DNA of 58,201 bases from Dermacoccus abyssi. GTDB taxonomy: Bacteria > Actinomycetota > Actinomycetes > Actinomycetales > Dermatophilaceae. Under the pieces are notes generated by a model. That model worked only from the letters and a program-made list of their open reading frames with translations. It ran no database searches and was not told where the DNA came from. Within the stretch, counting starts at the first letter, position 1. Every line of letters begins with the position of its first letter. Shown piece after piece: positions 17,484 through 26,703 of this stretch. A program made the position numbers and the translations under genes. The stretch is from NCBI RefSeq assembly GCF_003515945.1, contig NZ_QWLM01000018.1, forward strand, positions 1 to 58,201, in the 5' to 3' direction.

Positions 17484-18305
17484 ATGGACACTGCAACCTC
17501 GTGGACGATGCCCGGCCCCGGCTGGCTCTTCTGCCCCGCCGACCGCCCTGAGCGTTACGCGAAGGCCGCGGCAGCCGCGGACGTCGTCATCCTCGACCTC
17601 GAGGACGCGGTGAGCCCGGACGCCAAGGCGGGCGCGCGTCAGTCGATCGTCGACGACCCGCAGGACGTCGAGCGCACGGTCGTGCGCGTCAACGCGGCCA
17701 CCACGGACGAGTTCGCCGACGACCTCGCCGCGCTCGAGAAGACGCCTTACCGGCGCGTCATGCTCGCGAAGACGGAGACGCGCGCCGACGTCGACAAGCT
17801 CGACGGGCACGAGGTCATCGCCCTCGTCGAGTCGCCGCTCGGCGCGGTGAACGCCTCCCAGATCGCAGCGGCCGAGAACGTCGTCGGCTTCATGTGGGGT
17901 TCGGAAGACCTCACCGCAGGGCTCGGCGGGCGCCGTAGCCGCCTCGCCGAGGGCAGCTATCACCCGATCGTGACGCAGGTGCGCGGCAGCGTCCTGCTCG
18001 CCGCCAAGGCCCACGGCTGCTTCGCCCTCGACTCGGTCTTCATGGACATCGGCGATCTCGACGCCCTCGCCGCGGAGACCGACGACGCGGTGAACATCGG
18101 CTTCGACGCGAAGGTCGCGATCCATCCCAAGCAGGTCGCCGTCATCCGCGACGCCTACGCGCCCACCGACGAGCAGGTCGCCTGGGCCGAGGGCCTCCTC
18201 GCAGCCGCCGAGGGCGAGCGCGGCGTCTTCACGTACGAGGGTCAGATGGTCGACGGGCCGGTGTTCAAGCAGGCCCAGCAGATCCTGCGGCGCGCGGAGA
18301 ACTGA
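17484..18305 (+). CDS. CitE-like beta-hydroxyacyl-CoA lyase (HpcH/HpaI fold)
   Basis: A 273-residue TIM-barrel lyase. N-terminal WLFCPADRPERYAKAAAAADVVILDLEDAV carries the CoA-binding arginine and metal-binding acidic residues; VIALVESPLGAVNA, GFMWGSEDLTAGLGG and IHPKQVAVIRDAY are further family blocks. It lacks the other citrate lyase subunits, so it is a stand-alone CitE-like protein as in Mycobacterium Rv2498c, which cleaves beta-hydroxyacyl-CoAs such as HMG-CoA. In this operon it could perform the final C-C cleavage of leucine degradation. GGAGG precedes the ATG. Confidence 0.87.
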   Translation: MDTATSWTMPGPGWLFCPADRPERYAKAAAAADVVILDLEDAVSPDAKAGARQSIVDDPQDVERTVVRVNAATTDEFADDLAALEKTPYRRVMLAKTETRADVDKLDGHEVIALVESPLGAVNASQIAAAENVVGFMWGSEDLTAGLGGRRSRLAEGSYHPIVTQVRGSVLLAAKAHGCFALDSVFMDIGDLDALAAETDDAVNIGFDAKVAIHPKQVAVIRDAYAPTDEQVAWAEGLLAAAEGERGVFTYEGQMVDGPVFKQAQQILRRAEN

Positions 18306-18327
18306 CGCCGCCCAATCACTCACATCG

Positions 18328-18366
18328 GAAGCCCCGACGTCGCCCCACCGGTGACGCCGGGGCTTC
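18328..18366 (+). terminator. Hairpin terminator of the accD-citE operon
   Basis: Arms GAAGCCCCG and CGGGGCTTC around a 21-base loop, 22 bases after the citE stop codon. Confidence 0.75.
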
Positions 18367-18464
18367 GTCGCATCCTGCGTCCACATCGACGAACAAGATG
18401 TTGGGAATAGAGAACCCATGGTTATGGTTGCGCCGGAACCCCGATCTCGACCAGGAGGCAATCC

Positions 18465-18537
18465 ATGACCACGGTCAACGCCAAGCTCGGCGCTCCCGTT
18501 CTACATCGTCTCGCGGCTCATGCAGCGCGAGCGCTGA
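18465..18537 (+). pseudogene. Possible micro-gene with a one-base shift
   Basis: A perfect AGGAGG (18453-18458) lies six bases before ATG at 18465, which reads MTTVNAKL. In the next frame the DNA continues as ALPFYIVSRLMQRER followed by TGA at 18535-18537 and then a very strong terminator hairpin. Removing one base near 18489 would yield a protein of about 23 residues with a short hydrophobic centre. Read without a shift, the frame would run to 18554, into the terminator stem. I do not recognise it; it may be a broken or mis-sequenced small membrane-associated protein. Confidence 0.35.
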
Positions 18538-18547
18538 GTTCCGAGCG

Positions 18548-18596
18548 AACGTGAAGGAGGCAGGCACCTGGCTGGGGTGCCTGCCTCCTTCACGTT
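18548..18596. terminator. Perfect 21-bp stem, bidirectional terminator
   Basis: Arms 18548-18568 and 18576-18596 (core GTGAAGGAGGCAGGCACC) pair perfectly around a 7-base loop. It sits between the micro-gene and the convergent P55-like transporter gene and can serve both directions. Confidence 0.85.
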
Positions 18597-18618
18597 GTCG
18601 GACCTGAGCCGACATCGA

Positions 18619-20349
18619 TCAGCTCTCCAGCGGATCCGCCACGTCGCGAGCGGCGATGACCGAGCGGCCGAGGAAGAACAGTGCGATCGCGGCAGCCACG
18701 AGTGCCGCGACGCCGGCGCCGATGAAGACGGTGTGCACCTGGACGACGCCGGCGTCGCGCACCGTCTGGGCGTTGGGCCGGTCGACCTTCTGCATCTCCG
18801 TCGAGAAGCGGTGGAGACCGACGGCCGTGAGCAGCGCGAGTCCGACGACCATGCCCATCATGCGGCCGACGACGACGAGCGCGGACGTCACGCCGTGTGC
18901 GCTCTCCGGGGCGTCGGCGAGCGCCGCGTCGTTGACGGGGGCGACGGCGAGACCGATGCCGAAGCCCGCGACGAGGAGCACGAGCGTCGAGATGACGAGA
19001 TCGGAGAGGGCTCCGCTGCGCCACCCCGACATGACGAGGATGGCCCCGCCCGCGAGCACGAGCCCGGGAGCCGCGACGAACGCCGGGCCGATGCGGCGCA
19101 GCAGGAGACCGCCGACGAGCGCACCGATCGGCACGGCGACGAGGAAGCGCAGCAGGACGAAGGCTGCCGTCGTCTGCGAGTTCGTCATCGTGAGGCGCGC
19201 GAGTACCGGGATCTCGACGACGACCGCCACGAGGGCCGTCCCGACGAGGAACGACACGAGCAGCGCCGCAGGCACACGTCCGGCGAGCACGCCGCGCTCG
19301 ATGAGCGGCTGCTTCGCCGTCAGGTGCCGCACGACGTAGCCGACGAGCAACACCCCGGCGACCGGCAGCAGCCAGACACCCGAGTCGCTCATGACCTGCT
19401 TCGAGGAGTCGGCGGTGGCGAACGTCCACACGACACACGCCAGCGCGCCGGTGAGCAGGGCCGCACCGAACACGTCGACCGCCCGAAGGCGCGGCCACCA
19501 CACCGGAGCCGTGAGCACGACGAAGCCGGCGAGCAGGCCGAGACCCCAGAACCCGATCGGCGTGATGAGGCGGGACGTGTAGCCCTCGTACGGCACGAAC
19601 GGCGGGCCGTACGTGACGTTGGACGTCAGCCTCTCCGGTGCCCACAGCGCCAACACGACGACGGCCGTGCCGAGAGCCCCGGCGACCCAACCGACGCGTG
19701 CGACCCACCTCGAGCGAGCGCCGAGATGCAGCGGTTCACCGGTCGGCGCGCCGCGGCCGAGCACGGCGATGACGACGGCCAGGACGACCGCCGCGCCGGC
19801 GTTGAGCCAGAAGATGGCCCGCCAGGACCAGAACGCGAGGACGGCTGCTCCGAGCAGCGGGCCGATGACGGCACCGATCTCCTGCACGGCCGAGACCATA
19901 CCGAGGGCGACGCCGCGGCGTCCGCGCGGCAGGAGATCGGCCACCAGGGCGAGCGTGGCGGGCACGAGGCCGCCACCGCCAATGCCCTGAATGACACGGC
20001 CTCCGACGATGACTGGGAGGTCCACGGCGAGCGCCGTCACGACGCTGCCGAGGCCGAAGAGCACGAGGCACCACAGGAGCACGCGCTGGCGTGACACGAG
20101 GTCGGACAGCCGCCCGATGAGGGGAAGCACCGCGATGTAGCCGAGCAGGAAGCCCGAGACGATCGGCGCGGCACGCTGCAGCTGGTCGATACCGAGCCCG
20201 ACGCCCGACATCATCTCCTCGAGCGCGAGGACGACGACGTAGGTGTCGGCAGCCGTCAACAGGACGGCGAGCGCTGCCGTGGCGAGCAGCGCCTTCGATC
20301 GAGGCGTCGGCTCGCTCACGGCGGGCGTCACGGTGGCATCCGTGCTCAT
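18619..20349 (-). CDS. MFS transporter, P55-like (partner of LprG)
   Basis: A 576-residue major facilitator of the 14-helix DHA2 type. The first helices read AADTYVVVLALEE... and YIAVLPLIGRLSDLVSRQRVL, matching mycobacterial P55 (Rv1410c), with motif C-like IGGGGLVPATLALVADLLPRGRRG. Its start codon overlaps the stop of the LprG-like lipoprotein gene (ATGA), the same gene pair and order as Rv1411c-Rv1410c. In mycobacteria the pair exports triacylglycerides and lipoglycans across the inner membrane and affects drug tolerance. The same job is inferred here. Confidence 0.85.
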   Translation of the reverse strand: MSTDATVTPAVSEPTPRSKALLATAALAVLLTAADTYVVVLALEEMMSGVGLGIDQLQRAAPIVSGFLLGYIAVLPLIGRLSDLVSRQRVLLWCLVLFGLGSVVTALAVDLPVIVGGRVIQGIGGGGLVPATLALVADLLPRGRRGVALGMVSAVQEIGAVIGPLLGAAVLAFWSWRAIFWLNAGAAVVLAVVIAVLGRGAPTGEPLHLGARSRWVARVGWVAGALGTAVVVLALWAPERLTSNVTYGPPFVPYEGYTSRLITPIGFWGLGLLAGFVVLTAPVWWPRLRAVDVFGAALLTGALACVVWTFATADSSKQVMSDSGVWLLPVAGVLLVGYVVRHLTAKQPLIERGVLAGRVPAALLVSFLVGTALVAVVVEIPVLARLTMTNSQTTAAFVLLRFLVAVPIGALVGGLLLRRIGPAFVAAPGLVLAGGAILVMSGWRSGALSDLVISTLVLLVAGFGIGLAVAPVNDAALADAPESAHGVTSALVVVGRMMGMVVGLALLTAVGLHRFSTEMQKVDRPNAQTVRDAGVVQVHTVFIGAGVAALVAAAIALFFLGRSVIAARDVADPLES

Positions 20350-21056
20350 GCGGGCTTGGAGATCGTCGCCTTCTGCCCGAACTTCGACATCTCGAGGTTG
20401 TACGTGGCGTCGGACGAGTCGAAGAACGAACCGTTGATCGACATCGAACGCATCTCGTTCTTGTCGTTGAGACCGACCTCGACCGTGTAGTCCTTACGCG
20501 TGCGCCCGAAACCCATGGCCTTCGTGGCGGTGGGTCCGTCGACCGTGCCCTTGAACAGGGTCACCTTCTCGCCGCCGACGAGCTTCTCGCCCGTCTTCTT
20601 CATGTCCTTGCTCAGCACCGGCAGTGCCGGGAGGCCCTTCGAGGCGTTGAACAGCGACGACGGCAGCGGCACACCCATGTCGTCGAGGTTGACGGCGATG
20701 TACGTCGACGAGAAGCCGGGCTTGACCCAGCTCTCCTTCTCGATGCTGATGACCTCGGCCTTGACGTCGCTGCCGCCGGTGTTCGCGGTGACCGTGCCCT
20801 TGAACGACTGCGGCGAGTTGACGACGTCACCCTCACCGGACTTCAGGGACGACTCCTGGTCCGGCGTCCCCCAGGAGGTGAGCTTGACGTGGTAACCCGC
20901 CGTCTTCGCCATGACGTCCTGCGCGGCCTTGAGGCGCGTGCTGGCGTCGCTGTCGTCCGACGTGTCGGACTTCTTCGTCGACGAGCACCCGGCGAGGGCC
21001 AGCGTGGCGAAAGCTCCGGCGAGCGCGATGCGGCGGGAGGGCAACTGTGCGGTCAT
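20346..21056 (-). CDS. LppX/LprAFG-family lipoprotein (LprG-like)
   Basis: A 236-residue lipoprotein: signal peptide with twin basic residues and lipobox LALAGC (cysteine at about residue 24), then a serine/aspartate-rich linker and an LppX_LprAFG fold that binds acyl chains (TAGYHVKLTS, GTVTANTGG, SWVKPGFSSTYIAVNLDDMG). The stop overlaps the start of the P55-like transporter by ATGA, so the two are translationally coupled. Expected to extract lipids for the transporter. A GGGGCGC hairpin at 21076-21093 lies just upstream. Confidence 0.87.
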   Translation of the reverse strand: MTAQLPSRRIALAGAFATLALAGCSSTKKSDTSDDSDASTRLKAAQDVMAKTAGYHVKLTSWGTPDQESSLKSGEGDVVNSPQSFKGTVTANTGGSDVKAEVISIEKESWVKPGFSSTYIAVNLDDMGVPLPSSLFNASKGLPALPVLSKDMKKTGEKLVGGEKVTLFKGTVDGPTATKAMGFGRTRKDYTVEVGLNDKNEMRSMSINGSFFDSSDATYNLEMSKFGQKATISKPA

Positions 21057-21187
21057 GCGGTCAACCTATCCATCGGGGGCGCGCGAGCGCCCCATTTGTG
21101 CGCATTGGCGTTTCCCGATTGAGACGCTCGCCGGAGCCTTCCCGGTTCCGACCACCTGACGGCGGAAGCGTGTGTTTGGGTGTGTTC

Positions 21188-22048
21188 ATGGCCCGCATCG
21201 ACTGGAACACCCGCGAAGTGACTGCGCCCGACGGCGCCCGACTTGCCGTCTTCGTCCACGAACCGGCCGGTCTCGCCCCGGACGCGACGACGATCGTCAT
21301 GTCGCACGGGTGGACGCTGGATCACCGCTCCTGGGAGCCCGTCGCCGAGCGGCTCGCCGCCGAGGGCAGACGTCGCATCGTGGCGTGGGATCAGCGTGGA
21401 CACGGCGGCTCCAGCGTGGCCGGTGGCGCACGACGCGGCGGCGAGGCGAGTGTGCACGTGCTCGGGGACGACCTCGCCCTCGTCATCGAGAAGGCCGTTC
21501 CGGAGGGCTCACCGATCATCCTGGCGGGCCACTCGATGGGCGGCATGACGATCATGGCGTTCGCGGGCATGCACCCCGACGTCGTGCGTGAGCGGGTCAC
21601 GTCCGTCGTCCTCGTGGCGACCTCGGCCGGGCAGCTGCGCGGTCTGCGCATCCCCGGCGAAGCCCTCGCCATGCGGGCCCTGAGCCACATCCCGTGGCGC
21701 CCGGGTGTTTTCGCGACGACGCGTTCGCAGCGCATCGCGTTCGGCCAGGACGCCCGCAAGGAGGACGTCATCGCCGCGCGCGCCCAGATGCGCGGCACCC
21801 GCCTGTCGACGACGGGCAGTTACTACAAGGCCCTCATGGCCCACGACGAACTCGCGGCCCTTGAGTCACTCAAGGACACCCCGGTGACGATTCTCGTCGG
21901 CACGCGCGACATGCTCACCCCGCCGCGTCACGCCAAGGCGCTCGCCGAGGCACTGCCGGACGCCGACGCTCAGTTCCTCGAGGGCAAGGGGCACATGCTC
22001 ACCTACGAGGCGCCCGACGAGGTGGCCGCCGCCATCCTCCGATCCTGA
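21188..22048 (+). CDS. Alpha/beta hydrolase
   Basis: A 286-residue alpha/beta-hydrolase. The oxyanion region MSHGWTLDHRSW is near residue 40, the nucleophile elbow GHSMGG near 117, an acidic residue in VGTRDMLTPP near 240 and the catalytic histidine in EGKGHMLTYE near 267. No signal peptide; cytoplasmic. The start is the ATG at 21188; upstream in-frame sequence is the lprG promoter region and looks non-coding. Substrate unknown, perhaps an ester; divergent from the LprG-P55 operon. Confidence 0.8.
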   Translation: MARIDWNTREVTAPDGARLAVFVHEPAGLAPDATTIVMSHGWTLDHRSWEPVAERLAAEGRRRIVAWDQRGHGGSSVAGGARRGGEASVHVLGDDLALVIEKAVPEGSPIILAGHSMGGMTIMAFAGMHPDVVRERVTSVVLVATSAGQLRGLRIPGEALAMRALSHIPWRPGVFATTRSQRIAFGQDARKEDVIAARAQMRGTRLSTTGSYYKALMAHDELAALESLKDTPVTILVGTRDMLTPPRHAKALAEALPDADAQFLEGKGHMLTYEAPDEVAAAILRS

Positions 22049-22105
22049 GCGGCCGCCGGGGCACTGGTCCCGCGTTTCCCAGGCAACTTCCCGGGGCGCT
22101 TGCCG

Positions 22106-22515
22106 TCAGGCGAGCCCCGCCTGACGCTCCAACCCCGCGAGGATGAGGTCGAGGCCGGCAACGAACTGCTCGAAGTCGTCGTGGTCGCGGAAGATCGGCG
22201 CCATCGAGCGCGCGAAGGGGAACACCTCGGGGTCGCGCTGCATCCACGTGTCGGCCCACTCGCCGAGATAGCGCTCGCGCATCTCGTCGGGGTTCTCGCC
22301 CGGTTCGGGTTCGGGCGCCTGCTCGATCGCCATCTGCGCGCCCATGCCGACGACGTAGTTGACGACGGCCGAGACGGCCTGGAAGCGCTGGCGATCCGTG
22401 AGGTCGAGGCGTAGCAGGTGTTGGCCGATGCCCTCCCAGAACACGAGTGAGTTCTCCTGCAGCTCCATGTCGTGCATGAAATGCGCCGCCGTCCACGGGT
22501 GCGCCTGGCGGAACG
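22106..22515 (-). pseudogene. TetR regulator remnant (C-terminal ligand domain only)
   Basis: The minus strand reads AFRQAHPWTAAHFMHDMELQ and on through a TetR_C-type helical domain to the stop at 22106. No helix-turn-helix precedes it: upstream of about 22515 the DNA is the start of the MFS remnant in the opposite direction. An internal ATG (22477) could give 123 residues, but a DNA-binding domain is lacking, so it cannot act as a normal repressor. The partner transporter is truncated at the same junction. Confidence 0.75.
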
Positions 22516-23733
22516 CTCGGCGACATGTTCGGTCGCCGCCGCAGCCTCCTGCTCGGACTCAGCGCCTTCGGCGCCGTCAGCCTCGGCGTCCTCTTCATCG
22601 ACGCGGCGTGGCAGCTCGTCGCCATCCGCGCCCTGCTCGGCATGGCGGCGGCCTTCATGGCCCCCGCCACGATGTCACTCACCTTCCGCCTCTTCGACGA
22701 CGTCAAGCTGCGCGGCAAGGCGATCGGACTCATCGTCACCGTCGCGATGATCGGCTTCGCCATCGGCCCGGTGCTCTCGGGCCTCGCCGTCGAGCACATG
22801 AGCTGGCACGTCCTGCTCCTGCTCAACGCGCCCGTCGCCCTCATCGCCGTGCTCGGTGTTGCCTGGGGCATCCCGGCCGACGAGAAGAGCGAACTTCGCG
22901 CCGGCAGCCTCGACACCGTCGGCGCCTTCTTCTCCATCACGACGCTCGCCGTCGGCCTCTACTCCTTCACCAGCGGCGTCCAGAACGGCTGGGCCTCGAC
23001 GACGACGCTCACCTGCTTCGCCGTCGCCATAGCGGCCGGCATCGGCTTCTACCGTCGTGAGCGCAGCGCCGCCAACCCGATGGTCGACCTCAACCTGCTC
23101 GCTCGCCCCACCGTCCGCGGCAGCGCCCTCATCCAGACCGTCGTCATGCTCGCCATGGTCGGCACGATGTACGGCACCTCGCAGCAGTTCCAGTTCGCCT
23201 GGGGCTGGAGCCCGGTCGAGGCCGGTTTCGCCAACCTGCCGTTCGTCTTCGCGATGCTCGCCGCGTCGCCCCTGGCCGACAAGCTCATCGCGACGATCGG
23301 TCAGCGCAAGACGTCGGTCTTCGGCGGCTCGATGGCGGTGCTCGGCCTCGTCCTCATGACGTTCGCCGTCGCGCAGAACTTCATCGCCATCGCGGCAGCC
23401 ACGATGATCCTCGTCGTCGGCGTCCGCTGCACCATGAGCAGCGCCGCCCTCGCCCTCATGGGCGACCTGCCCGAGGACCAGACGTCCTTCGGTGCCGCGC
23501 TCAACGACACCGTGCAGGAGCTCGGTAACTCGGTCGGCGTCGCCATCATCGGCACCGTCATGGCCATCATCGTCGTCATCAACCTTCCCGGTGGCCAGTG
23601 GCCGCAGGCGCTCGTCGACAACTTCATCCACGCCGAGCAGGTCAGCTTCGCCATCATGGCCGTCGTCGTCGCCGGCTTCGTGGCCCTGGGCGCCCGCTCC
23701 CTCACGGACTCGAAGGCCACCGACGAGCACTGA
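22516..23733 (+). pseudogene. MFS drug transporter (DHA2) lacking its first helices
   Basis: From 22516 the frame reads LGDMFGRRRSLLLGL, the conserved loop between helices 2 and 3 of MFS proteins, and continues intact to the stop at 23733 with about a dozen helices and the motif RALLGMAAAFMAPATMSL. Helix 1 and 2 (roughly 60-70 residues) and any start region are absent. An ATG at 22525 exists without a ribosome site. Together with the headless tetR this marks one deletion that removed the shared divergent promoter and both gene starts. Confidence 0.75.
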
Positions 23734-23747
23734 GCCACGACCCCCTC

Positions 23748-23801
23748 ACGATGTTGAGCGATGAGCGCGACACCGATGCCGCGCTCACCGCTCAACATCG
23801 T
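23748..23801 (+). terminator. Long hairpin terminator after the MFS remnant
   Basis: Outer arms ACGATGTTGAGCG and CGCTCAACATCGT (13 bp, perfect) and inner arms GAGCGCG/CGCGCTC separated by 2-base bulges. Confidence 0.75.
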
Positions 23802-23857
23802 CATGGGGTGGGGCGGTTTCGGCACGGGGCGCCGGGCCTCGGTCGTAGCGTGAGCCC

Positions 23858-25195
23858 ATGTCGAACCACGACCCTGCCCAGGCGATGACGGACGACGACG
23901 CGGTCGCCGCTTTCCGTGCCGCGTTGCGCCACCCGACCGTCGCCGGGAGCGCCTACGACGCCGCGGTGTTCAGCGCGTTTCACGAGACGCTGCGCTCGTC
24001 GTTCTCCTTGCTGTTCGCTGCAGCGGAGTCGGTCGAGGTGCCGGGCGACGCTCTGCTCCTGCGCGTCGGCGGAACCACCGACGCCGATCCGCTCGTCCTC
24101 ATGGCTCACCAGGACGTCGTCCCGATCGAACCGAGCGACACGTGGACCCACCCGCCCTTCGACGCCCATGACGACGGGGAGTTCCTCTGGGGCCGAGGAA
24201 CACTCGACGACAAGGGTTCCCTCGTCGCCATCTGCGTGGCGATCGAGCGGTTGCTCGGCCGCGGGGTCACGCCCCGTCGCGACGTATGGCTCTCCTTCGG
24301 CGCCGACGAGGAAGTCATGGGTCATCACGCCGCGGCCGCCGTCGAGGCGTTGCAGGCGCGCGGCGTCACGCCGTTCGTCGTGCTCGACGAGGGCGGCGCC
24401 GTGGCTTCCGAGGTCTTCCCCGGCGTGACGAAGCCCGTCGCGATGATCGGCGTCGCCGAGAAGGGCACGGCCGATCTCCGGCTCGTCGCACACGGCGACG
24501 GCGGGCACGCCTCGACCCCGAAGAGGGGCGGCGCCACGGCGAAACTGGCCCGCGCCATCTCGGCACTCGACGCCAACCCCGCCCCCGCGCGGCTGACGCC
24601 GACCGCCGTCGCGATGTTCGATGCGGTCGCCGAGGTGGCGGCCCGCCCGCTCTCCCTCGTCCTGGGCCGGATCGGGTCGGCGAGCGGCCTCTTCGCCCGG
24701 GTTCTCACGCGCCTCGGCCCCGAAACCGCCGCCATCGTCCGCACGACGCGTGCCGTCACGATGCTCGAAGGCTCCAAGGCCCAGAACGTCATCGCGACCA
24801 CCGCGACAGCCGGCGTCAACATGCGCATCGGCGTCGGCGAGAGCCTCGACGAAGCGGTGCGCGCCGTCGAGCGGGCCGTCGCGCCCCACGCGCAGGTGGA
24901 GCTCATCGGCGGCAGCGGCCCGACGCAGGTGGCACCCGTCGATCACCCGGCGTTCGAGACGCTGCGCCGCGTGACACGCGAGGTGCTGGCCGACGCACAC
25001 GTCGCTCCCTACGTCATGAACCAGGCCACGGACGCCCGTCACTTCCACGCCGTGTGGCCGCACGTCTATCGCTTCACCCCGTTCCATATGTCGAAAGCGC
25101 AGCGCGAGAGTCTGCACAACGTCGACGAGCGCATCACGCGGGCCTCGTGGCTCGAGGGCGTGCGCTGGTACGAGCGTCTCGTCGAGGAGGCCTGA
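23858..25195 (+). CDS. M20-family metallopeptidase
   Basis: A 445-residue zinc amidohydrolase/peptidase. Zinc ligands and catalytic residues appear in LMAHQDVVP, WGRGTLDDKGSLVA, GADEEVMGHHAA (catalytic Glu-Glu) and the lid-domain marker GHASTPKRGG. Resembles carboxypeptidase S/peptidase M20 proteins that act on dipeptides or N-acylated amino acids. No signal peptide. A transporter gene begins 5 bases after the stop, suggesting that uptake or export of the substrate or product is coupled. Confidence 0.88.
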   Translation: MSNHDPAQAMTDDDAVAAFRAALRHPTVAGSAYDAAVFSAFHETLRSSFSLLFAAAESVEVPGDALLLRVGGTTDADPLVLMAHQDVVPIEPSDTWTHPPFDAHDDGEFLWGRGTLDDKGSLVAICVAIERLLGRGVTPRRDVWLSFGADEEVMGHHAAAAVEALQARGVTPFVVLDEGGAVASEVFPGVTKPVAMIGVAEKGTADLRLVAHGDGGHASTPKRGGATAKLARAISALDANPAPARLTPTAVAMFDAVAEVAARPLSLVLGRIGSASGLFARVLTRLGPETAAIVRTTRAVTMLEGSKAQNVIATTATAGVNMRIGVGESLDEAVRAVERAVAPHAQVELIGGSGPTQVAPVDHPAFETLRRVTREVLADAHVAPYVMNQATDARHFHAVWPHVYRFTPFHMSKAQRESLHNVDERITRASWLEGVRWYERLVEEA

Positions 25196-25200
25196 TTTCC

Positions 25201-26631
25201 GTGGAGCAGAGCACGCGATCGGGCGGCGACGTCGTTCCGAAGATCGCCGCCGTCGTCGGCTTCCTCGTCGTGGTGGAACTGACGTCCGGCGTCATCCAGG
25301 GCTACTTCACGCCGCTCTACACCGATATCGCGCGGCATCTGGGCATCCACGACGCCGACGTCAACTGGTTCGAGGCGGCGCAGTTGCTCGTCTCCGCGGT
25401 CACGGTGCCGGTGTTGGCGCGCCTCGGCGACATGGTCGGGCACAAACGCGTGCTTATGCTCTCCAGTGCGATCACGGCGTGCGCCGCATGGGGCGTCGCC
25501 TTCGCGCCGAACTTCTGGCTCTTCCTCATCGCCTGGGCGCTCATGGGGCCGTACGTCGTGTGGCTGCCGCTCGAGATCGCGCTCGTTCACCGGCGCACGA
25601 AGGGCGATAGCTCGCGCACCCGGACGGCTGCTGCCGTGCTCGTCCTCGCGCTCGAGGTCGGCGTCATCGCGGGAGCGCTGACGTCAGGCGCCCTCCAACC
25701 GGTGTTCGGCATGACGGGTCTGCTCGCCATCCCGGCATTCGCGATCACGGCGTGCTTCGTCGTCATCTGGTTCGGGGTGCCCGAGACGCCCCCGACGGGC
25801 TCGCACCGCCTCGACCTGCCGGGTGCCGCGCTGCTGTGCGGGTTGTTGCTCGCCGTCATGGCCGGGCTGATGCTCGTGCGCTTCGTCGGGCCGGGAAGCC
25901 CGTGGCCGTGGTTGGCCCTCGTCGTCGGAGCCGGCCTTGTCGTGCCGTTCGGGCGCCACGAGATGCGCCACCCCGACCCCGTCATCGACGTACGCCTCCT
26001 GCGTGAGCGCCGTCAGTTGTCGGTGCAGCTGGCCACCGGCCTGTTCGGATTCAGCGTGCTCGGCGCCCAGATCCCGCTGTCGACGTTCGCCCGCACCGAC
26101 CCGGACGTCACGGGCTCCGGCCTCGGCGCCAGCGCGGGTGGGGTCTCGATGCTCATCGGCGGCTACGTGCTGTCCATGGGGCTCGGTGCCGTGACGGCGC
26201 CCGCGCTCGCGAAGCGGCTCGGCGAGTTCGGCGCGTTGGCGGTGGCCGCGTGCTTCGTGGCGCTCGGGTACGGGCTCAACGTCGTCAGTCACGGTTCGGT
26301 CTTCGGCCTGCTCGTCAACATGATGATCGCCGGAATCGGAAGCGGCGCCCTCGTGGCGGCGCTCCCGGTGGCCGCCGCCGGTGCGGCACCGGCGTCGCAC
26401 ACGGGCCAGATGACGGGGCTGACGAACATGGCGAAGACGGTGGGCGGCGCGATCGCGTCCAGCATCTTCGCCCTGTGCCTGGCCTCGGCCGGGCAGACGG
26501 AGGACGTGGGCGACCACGCGCCACTGGGCGGCTACCTCGCCGTCTGGGCGATCTGCTCGGCCACGGCCGTCGGCGCGGCCCTCCTGCTGTGGCGCGCCCG
26601 CCGAATGAGCGGTGGCCTCAAACCTGACTGA
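25201..26631 (+). CDS. MFS transporter
   Basis: A 476-residue membrane protein with about 14 hydrophobic segments. N-terminal ELTSGVIQGYFTPLYTDIARHLG, the helix 2-3 loop ARLGDMVGHKRVLML and the later PPTGSHRLDLPGAALL place it in the major facilitator superfamily, DHA2-like. The GTG at 25201 is used because it begins just after the peptidase stop and a normal N-terminus follows; no internal disruption is seen. Cotranscribed with the M20 peptidase, so it may carry the peptide substrate or product. Confidence 0.83.
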   Translation: MEQSTRSGGDVVPKIAAVVGFLVVVELTSGVIQGYFTPLYTDIARHLGIHDADVNWFEAAQLLVSAVTVPVLARLGDMVGHKRVLMLSSAITACAAWGVAFAPNFWLFLIAWALMGPYVVWLPLEIALVHRRTKGDSSRTRTAAAVLVLALEVGVIAGALTSGALQPVFGMTGLLAIPAFAITACFVVIWFGVPETPPTGSHRLDLPGAALLCGLLLAVMAGLMLVRFVGPGSPWPWLALVVGAGLVVPFGRHEMRHPDPVIDVRLLRERRQLSVQLATGLFGFSVLGAQIPLSTFARTDPDVTGSGLGASAGGVSMLIGGYVLSMGLGAVTAPALAKRLGEFGALAVAACFVALGYGLNVVSHGSVFGLLVNMMIAGIGSGALVAALPVAAAGAAPASHTGQMTGLTNMAKTVGGAIASSIFALCLASAGQTEDVGDHAPLGGYLAVWAICSATAVGAALLLWRARRMSGGLKPD

Positions 26632-26640
26632 TGCAGAAAG

Positions 26641-26682
26641 TGGAGGTTGTGCACGAAGTATCGTGCACAACCTCCATTTTTC
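26641..26682. terminator. Rho-independent terminator, bidirectional
   Basis: A perfect 16-bp stem (arm TGGAGGTTGTGCACGA), 4-base loop, and T5 on the plus strand. It lies between the convergent MFS transporter and universal stress protein genes. Confidence 0.92.
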
Positions 26683-26703
26683 GCGGTCAACCAGGCGTCA
26701 GCC

